Part shown: piece by piece, positions 18,358 to 22,884 of the stretch
Position numbering within the stretch: position 1 is the first letter of the stretch
Layout of the letters: each line of letters opens with the position of its first letter
NCBI GenBank assembly: GCA_938029995.1
Contig: CALHGI010000618.1
Coordinates: 1-22,884 of the forward strand
Direction of reading: 5' to 3'
Origin: an uncultured cyanobacterium
GTDB taxonomy: Bacteria; Cyanobacteriota; Cyanobacteriia; Phormidesmidales; Phormidesmidaceae
Length of the DNA: 22,884 nt
Notes under the pieces: generated by a model
Seen by the model: only the letters and a program-made list of their open reading frames with translations
Database searches by the model: none
What the model was told of the DNA's origin: nothing
Made by a program: the position numbers and the translations under genes

Positions 18358-18478
18358 GGTCCTGAATAGGGAGCCTATCTTCGTCGTTAATTGAGCCGTT
18401 ATCCCCCCCTTAAAAGGTAGATTACGGATTGGCCACCGGACAACTCACCTAAACGATTTACAACCCCCAATAGCTAAC

Positions 18479-18524
18479 AAACGCGATAGGGGAGTGGAAA
18501 TAGTTCCACTCCCCTATCGCGTTT
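18479..18524. terminator. Bidirectional terminator between cyAbrB and the acidic ATPase gene
   Basis: A perfect 21-bp stem (18479-18499 with 18504-18524) with a 4-base loop. On the plus strand a T follows the stem's TTT end; on the minus strand the A/T ends are symmetric. It lies between convergent genes, 121 bases after cyAbrB and 39 bases from the stop of the large gene. Confidence 0.8.
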
Positions 18525-18563
18525 TGGATTGTAACGATGCCCTTGATTTAGGCACCCTCATTT

Positions 18564-21500
18564 TTAAGCCAATACCTCTAACTGGGCAATCAAGGGCTCT
18601 TCTAAGGTTTGCACCTTATTCAGTAATAATCGGTTGAGATAGGCACGCAGCTGCACTGCTTGAGCTTCGTTAGGAATATACATGTGGCCACCTGACTCGG
18701 TCACGGTCTTGTTGAACAACGGGGTTTGTAACAATGCGCGATAGGTGGACAAATCGGTGGTGCGATCGCAAATCAGACCCCGATCCGCCGCCGTCGGCAC
18801 CAGGCCAGGGGGCAAATGCCCTTCCAACAGGGCCAAGATATGCAAATGACAAGCCTGGGTATTAATCCCCCGCTGCTCCAGGAGATGCAAAATAGCCCCC
18901 ACGGGCAACGGCTGTTGGGGAAATACCCGCAGTAGCTCCATCAGTAAAAAGTAGTCGCTATACTGCTGACGGGTGACATTGAGCACCTGGGGATAGCGAG
19001 CCAAATTCACCAGGCCATAGGCCACTCGGCTGCAGCTCTGGGGCAGCTCACTGGCGTAGGTATCTTGGATAATCGTGGCATTGGGAAATTTCTGCCGTAG
19101 CCAGCGAGCAATGGCGGGCAAGGAGGCTGAACCACCGGTACACAACACCTGCTTAATGGATTGGGCGTCCATCCCATGATGACTCAGGAGCACATTCAGA
19201 TACCGATTAATCCGCTGAATGTAGGGTAAGAAGATCAGGTTTTCCAAGTGGCGTCGCTTAATTAGCCAACACTGCCCCGCCAAGGTAATCTGCACCTGGT
19301 TTTGCTGCTGCAGCGTCAGCTTTAGATGGCGGGCTGCGGCCAACAGGCTTTGTCCCAAGTTAGACCCCAGTAATCGGTGTTGCAGACCGTAGCGCTGGGC
19401 CCAATCCACATGGCCCACATTGGGTAGGGTCAGCCCGTCTAAGTTCAACTGAGACCAATCGGCATCCTCAGCCGCCAAATGGCCCTGCCAATCCCAGCGG
19501 GTGGTGGTGGCATCTCCCGCAGACATAGCCTGACGACGATCCTGAGGCAGCAGCAACTGACAAACAATATCTTGGTCCAGGGCATCCCCAGCATAGGCAA
19601 AGCCTCGCAGGGCAAAGTCACCATAGTTAAGGCTGGCCAAATCCTTAGGCAGATTGATTAACCCCAGCTCAGTCATCACCGCACCGCCGCTAATAATGAC
19701 CGTGCCCTCTTGCCATTGACAGTTATATAAACTGGGCTGACGCGATAGGGATACGGTTTCGGCGGCGGCGCTATCGCGAGGATCGGGAAGACCCGACAAC
19801 ACAGTTGCGATCGCATCCTCCACAAACACCACTTGCCCAGGTTGGTCAATCAACCCCGCCTCCAGCACAGCCTCCCGCAGGTTAAAGCTATAGGTATCGG
19901 GCCAATTGGTGGGATACCCCATAATCACCCCCTGCAAGCGAGCAAATACCTGGGACAGATTATCCCCCTCCAAGCCCACCGCCTGGCTGCCGTTCGCCAC
20001 CTTTTTCAACAGCGCCACCATGGCCTGCAACATCTGTAGCATCGGCAACTCCACCGTATCTGACCAGCGCACCCAAGGGTCAGACGTGGATAGGGTTTGA
20101 CCATGGCCCACCGCCACCTTTAACAGGGGCTTAATACGATTGACCCCCACCAGCTCCGCCGCCGAACAAGTAACATCCACTAAGTCCCCCAGATCCCCTA
20201 GGGCGTCGTAACCCACCGCCACAGTATCTTGGGCTGGAGTCAACACAGCCGTGGCAGGCAAGCGAAACTGCTTAGTCGTATCCGATGCAGTCTTGTGCCA
20301 ATAGAGGGGATAAACCTGCCCCGTGCGACGGTTCATCAGCACGGCGGACAGCCCCGTTGCCCCCACGTCCACCCCCAGGAACCAATCCCCATCCAAATTG
20401 ACAGCGGGGGTTTCCGGCACAGTCACAGGGGGTACGGCCACGGGCATATTCAACCCAGTATCCAGATCGCCGACGGCGCCAGCATCCACAGCCCTAGATT
20501 CTGGATCTGCCAAAGCATCAAAAGTAGGCAGCACCACACCGTCCCCAGACACTGGCGCATCAGGAATTAGAGGCACCAAGACCTCAGGGGGTGTGGCCGT
20601 CCCCAGGTCCAAATCTGCCAAAGAATCTAACGACTGATCGACGTCGGGCTGAAGGAGTTGGTCCTGCTCCAGCGCGGCTAAATCAGACGGAGAGGACTGG
20701 CCAAACAGCTCATCGAGATCCCCCAAATCCAGCGCTTTGCCATCGGCTTCAGCTCTCGAACTCGATACATCATCCGATGGCATCAGTAAGTCATCGAAAT
20801 CATCCGCCAAATCCTCCGAAACAGCCTCCAAAGACATTTCATAGGACAGGTCACCCGAACCGTCGTCCACCTCACCTTCGCCATCGGACAAGCCAAGATC
20901 AGCCGACTCAAAACTAAACGCATCAGGCTCAGGCGTCTCAAGCTCAGGCGTCTCAAATGCAGGCGTCTCAAATGCAGGCGTTTCAGAAGAGGCCGCAGGG
21001 GATTCCAAGGGCGCTACGGCATCGTCCTCTGTCAAGGTCTGCAAAAAAGCAGCCTGTTCCGCCTGCAAAAAATCATCGGACACTGGCGCATCTATTTCCA
21101 GCCCCGCTTCCAAACCGTCGTTCAGACCATCGGGAGGCAAATCTGGCATGGACGCGGAGTCCAAGTCAGGGGCTGTCTCGTCTATGGCAGGAATCGACAA
21201 TGTCTCATCCTCATCCATGACCGGTGCTTCTAAATCAGACACAAACTGATCGATGACGGCTTCCCCAGGCTCCTGGGATAGGGCATTAGATTCCGCACTC
21301 AGCTCACTGAGTTCATCGGCCAAGGAATCTGGGAGACCATCCTCAAACTCATCCTCTAGGGGCTCTGTAATCAGTCCGACCAGATCCAGTTCCTGGGAAC
21401 CGGCATCGGTGACGGAGGGTGATGCGATAGCCGCTAAATCTAGGTCGTTACCCGAAGGATCGTCCACATCAACCGAATCCGTGGCATAGCCCTCAAATAA

Positions 21501-22884
21501 ATCAAAGGCATCGGCATCTTCGTTAGTGGGCAATGCAACCTCAGGGACCGCTGGGGCAACGGCATCCTCACCGGGAAACACCGCTGGAAAACCGATCGAT
21601 TCGGCACCCACCAGATCCAACCCTGGCTCATCAGTCAGGTTCACATCCTCTAAATTTAGATCACTGGCAATATTTTCTAAATTGTCTAAGGTGCTCTGGT
21701 CTAAAGTTTCAAGCGCATCGTCTTCATCCACGCCATAGTCAGCAGAAAACGTATCCCCTGCCAACTTCTGCAAATCCTCATCCAGCTGCTCCACCAGCGG
21801 CCCATCATCAAAATCGATTAACAGCCGCTGATCCGACCTAGTTTCCACTAGGTTGATCAAATCCTCATCAGCTGATGCCGCAATGTAAACATCATCGGGG
21901 ACATTATCAGCAAAATTTTCTTCGTCCCCGTCGGCGCTTTGGCCATCGGGTAGCAGCTCTGACAGCGACTCCACCGTATCCTCACCGTCAGCCCCTCCCA
22001 GGTCGGGTTCCGCTGGGGCAGTGCTGTCTCCAAAGAGGGTTTCTACGGTCTCATCATCAATGACCTGCTCAGACACCGATGACGGGGAGGGTGTCATGAG
22101 TTCGTCTAGGGTGGTGGCATCCTCCCCCGCATGCCCAGACATCCCATCATCAACCGGGCCCAAGTCAAATAACCAGCTATCAGCTACTTGCTCAGCATCT
22201 AATAAATCAGCTTCACTCACCTGCCCATCATCCGCATCGAGGGAAGGCGACGGGGTCTCTATCGCATCAGCGTCGGTCAAACCTAACGCCAACAGATCCC
22301 TCGATGATTCATCAAGGTCATTCACGTCTAGAGAGCCTGAGACCTCAGAGCCTGAGACCTCATCTGGAAAGAGGGCTGCCTCGAAACGATCTACGGAGTC
22401 TTCGACAACCGGTGATGCATCCAGCTCTTGATCAACGTTCGCATCAAAGTTAAATAACTCCCCCTCAGACTCTAGCTGGGGCAACATGTCCTGGGAGTCA
22501 TCGCCGCCGTCCGTCAACCCCAATAGATCGCCACTATCAGCACCGACGGCAAGCAGTCCCAGGCTTTCATCCAGATCCCCCAGGGATAAATCTAGGCCTA
22601 AGGATTCTTCGCCCTCGCCTAAGGGGGCAGTGCCATCGTCTGATGGGTCCCCATCGGATGATGGCTTGACCTCGGCTAAGTCCAGCTCATCCAAGGTCAA
22701 GCCATCATCCACATCGTTGGAGATCGCGGCTTCCAGCTGGGCCAATTCAGACTCCACATCAGGCATATCATCGCCTTGGATGGCGGTAATCTCTTCCTCT
22801 AGGTCAACCACTGAATTCAAACCGTCAGCGGTTTGAATCACCGTAATATCTTCGTCATCACTATCCACATCCGATGCGATCGCA
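18564..22884 (-). CDS. Giant acidic disordered protein with C-terminal Hsp70/actin-like ATPase domain (5' incomplete)
   Basis: I do not recognise a named family. The frame is open to the window edge; a GTG at 22868 is in frame, but sequence further upstream is also open, so the true start is probably outside. At least 1434 residues are visible. Residues 1 to about 825 are dominated by Asp, Glu, Ser, Leu and Ala, with only about ten basic residues and no cysteine. Short hydrophobic-acidic motifs recur (DLDELFG, GELFNFD, SWLFDLG, DLFEGY). From about 826 an ASKHA fold begins: phosphate-1 loop DVGATG (834-839), connect motif VEDAIATVLSG (near 1017), a degenerate phosphate-2 region ISGGAVMTE (near 1061) lacking the normal DLGGGT aspartate, and adenosine motif GGSASLP (1245-1251). 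About 180 further residues follow. It could be a chaperone-like or cytoskeletal ATPase, or a pseudo-ATPase. Confidence 0.85.
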   Translation of the reverse strand, partial: AIASDVDSDDEDITVIQTADGLNSVVDLEEEITAIQGDDMPDVESELAQLEAAISNDVDDGLTLDELDLAEVKPSSDGDPSDDGTAPLGEGEESLGLDLSLGDLDESLGLLAVGADSGDLLGLTDGGDDSQDMLPQLESEGELFNFDANVDQELDASPVVEDSVDRFEAALFPDEVSGSEVSGSLDVNDLDESSRDLLALGLTDADAIETPSPSLDADDGQVSEADLLDAEQVADSWLFDLGPVDDGMSGHAGEDATTLDELMTPSPSSVSEQVIDDETVETLFGDSTAPAEPDLGGADGEDTVESLSELLPDGQSADGDEENFADNVPDDVYIAASADEDLINLVETRSDQRLLIDFDDGPLVEQLDEDLQKLAGDTFSADYGVDEDDALETLDQSTLDNLENIASDLNLEDVNLTDEPGLDLVGAESIGFPAVFPGEDAVAPAVPEVALPTNEDADAFDLFEGYATDSVDVDDPSGNDLDLAAIASPSVTDAGSQELDLVGLITEPLEDEFEDGLPDSLADELSELSAESNALSQEPGEAVIDQFVSDLEAPVMDEDETLSIPAIDETAPDLDSASMPDLPPDGLNDGLEAGLEIDAPVSDDFLQAEQAAFLQTLTEDDAVAPLESPAASSETPAFETPAFETPELETPEPDAFSFESADLGLSDGEGEVDDGSGDLSYEMSLEAVSEDLADDFDDLLMPSDDVSSSRAEADGKALDLGDLDELFGQSSPSDLAALEQDQLLQPDVDQSLDSLADLDLGTATPPEVLVPLIPDAPVSGDGVVLPTFDALADPESRAVDAGAVGDLDTGLNMPVAVPPVTVPETPAVNLDGDWFLGVDVGATGLSAVLMNRRTGQVYPLYWHKTASDTTKQFRLPATAVLTPAQDTVAVGYDALGDLGDLVDVTCSAAELVGVNRIKPLLKVAVGHGQTLSTSDPWVRWSDTVELPMLQMLQAMVALLKKVANGSQAVGLEGDNLSQVFARLQGVIMGYPTNWPDTYSFNLREAVLEAGLIDQPGQVVFVEDAIATVLSGLPDPRDSAAAETVSLSRQPSLYNCQWQEGTVIISGGAVMTELGLINLPKDLASLNYGDFALRGFAYAGDALDQDIVCQLLLPQDRRQAMSAGDATTTRWDWQGHLAAEDADWSQLNLDGLTLPNVGHVDWAQRYGLQHRLLGSNLGQSLLAAARHLKLTLQQQNQVQITLAGQCWLIKRRHLENLIFLPYIQRINRYLNVLLSHHGMDAQSIKQVLCTGGSASLPAIARWLRQKFPNATIIQDTYASELPQSCSRVAYGLVNLARYPQVLNVTRQQYSDYFLLMELLRVFPQQPLPVGAILHLLEQRGINTQACHLHILALLEGHLPPGLVPTAADRGLICDRTTDLSTYRALLQTPLFNKTVTESGGHMYIPNEAQAVQLRAYLNRLLLNKVQTLEEPLIAQLEVLA
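20931..20990 (-). repeat. Four tandem 15-bp units in the acidic protein gene
   Basis: Units at 20931-20945, 20946-20960, 20961-20975 and 20976-20990 (plus-strand AGGCGTCTCAAATGC type) encode ETPAF, ETPAF, ETPEL and ETPEP. The two middle units are identical, so the array is probably recent or still variable. Confidence 0.85.
22333..22362 (-). repeat. Perfect 15-bp duplication in the acidic protein gene
   Basis: GAGCCTGAGACCTCA occurs twice in direct succession (22333-22347 and 22348-22362), encoding two copies of EVSGS in frame. It is another sign of slippage within the disordered region. Confidence 0.85.

Noticed and set aside
20229..22836. Several plus-strand open frames of 60-136 codons inside the acidic protein gene
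   Set aside because: They are antisense shadows created by the biased GAT/GAC/TCC codon use of the minus-strand gene, with Ser/Pro-rich low-complexity products.

Overview
This window is a piece of a cyanobacterial chromosome. It carries F-type ATP synthase genes in cyanobacterial order (I, a, c, b', b, delta, alpha, gamma, with beta and epsilon absent), a full allophycocyanin core set (apcE, apcA, apcB, apcC), a one-helix high-light-inducible protein, a cyanobacterial AbrB-type regulator, and six copies of the HIP1 octamer GCGATCGC. ApcE has three linker repeats (897 residues), so the phycobilisome core should be tricylindrical, as in Synechocystis 6803. This argues against marine picocyanobacteria without phycobilisome cores. 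A Leptolyngbya-like or related lineage is possible, but I cannot fix the genus.

Layout, left to right. Positions 1-2100: the tail of an unidentified plus-strand gene, then three small minus-strand genes (a zinc-ribbon membrane protein, a 72-residue protein and a coiled-coil protein). Positions 2360-8546: the atp operon on the minus strand, closed by a clear intrinsic terminator at 2360-2387. A long stem-loop sits directly after atpE; all of its non-Watson-Crick pairs are G-U wobbles only in the transcribed strand. Positions 8675-9956: a large inverted repeat and a SAM-dependent methyltransferase on the minus strand, divergent from apcE. Positions 10438-15348: apcE, apcA, apcB and apcC on the plus strand, separated by strong hairpins that probably set the ratio of their products. 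Positions 15548-16959: a secreted trypsin-like protease with two C-terminal PPC-type domains, preceded by a five-codon micro-ORF. Positions 17020-17134: three perfect hairpins where the protease gene and a convergent hli gene meet. Positions 17299-17964: a long AT-rich divergent promoter region between hli and a cyAbrB gene. Positions 18479-18524: a 21-bp-stem bidirectional terminator. Positions 18564-22884: one very large minus-strand gene, incomplete at its 5' end, joining more than 820 residues of acidic disordered sequence to an Hsp70/actin-like ATPase domain.

Functionally most of the window serves photosynthetic energy conversion: light harvesting by the phycobilisome core, ATP synthesis, light-stress protection (Hli) and probable global regulation (cyAbrB). 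The parts least explained by known biology are the acidic ASKHA protein, the strand-specific atpE RNA hairpin, the structured spacers in the apc cluster, the PDZ-less PPC protease with its micro-ORF, and the methyltransferase next to the apc genes, which is a candidate for the enzyme that methylates Asn71 of ApcB.
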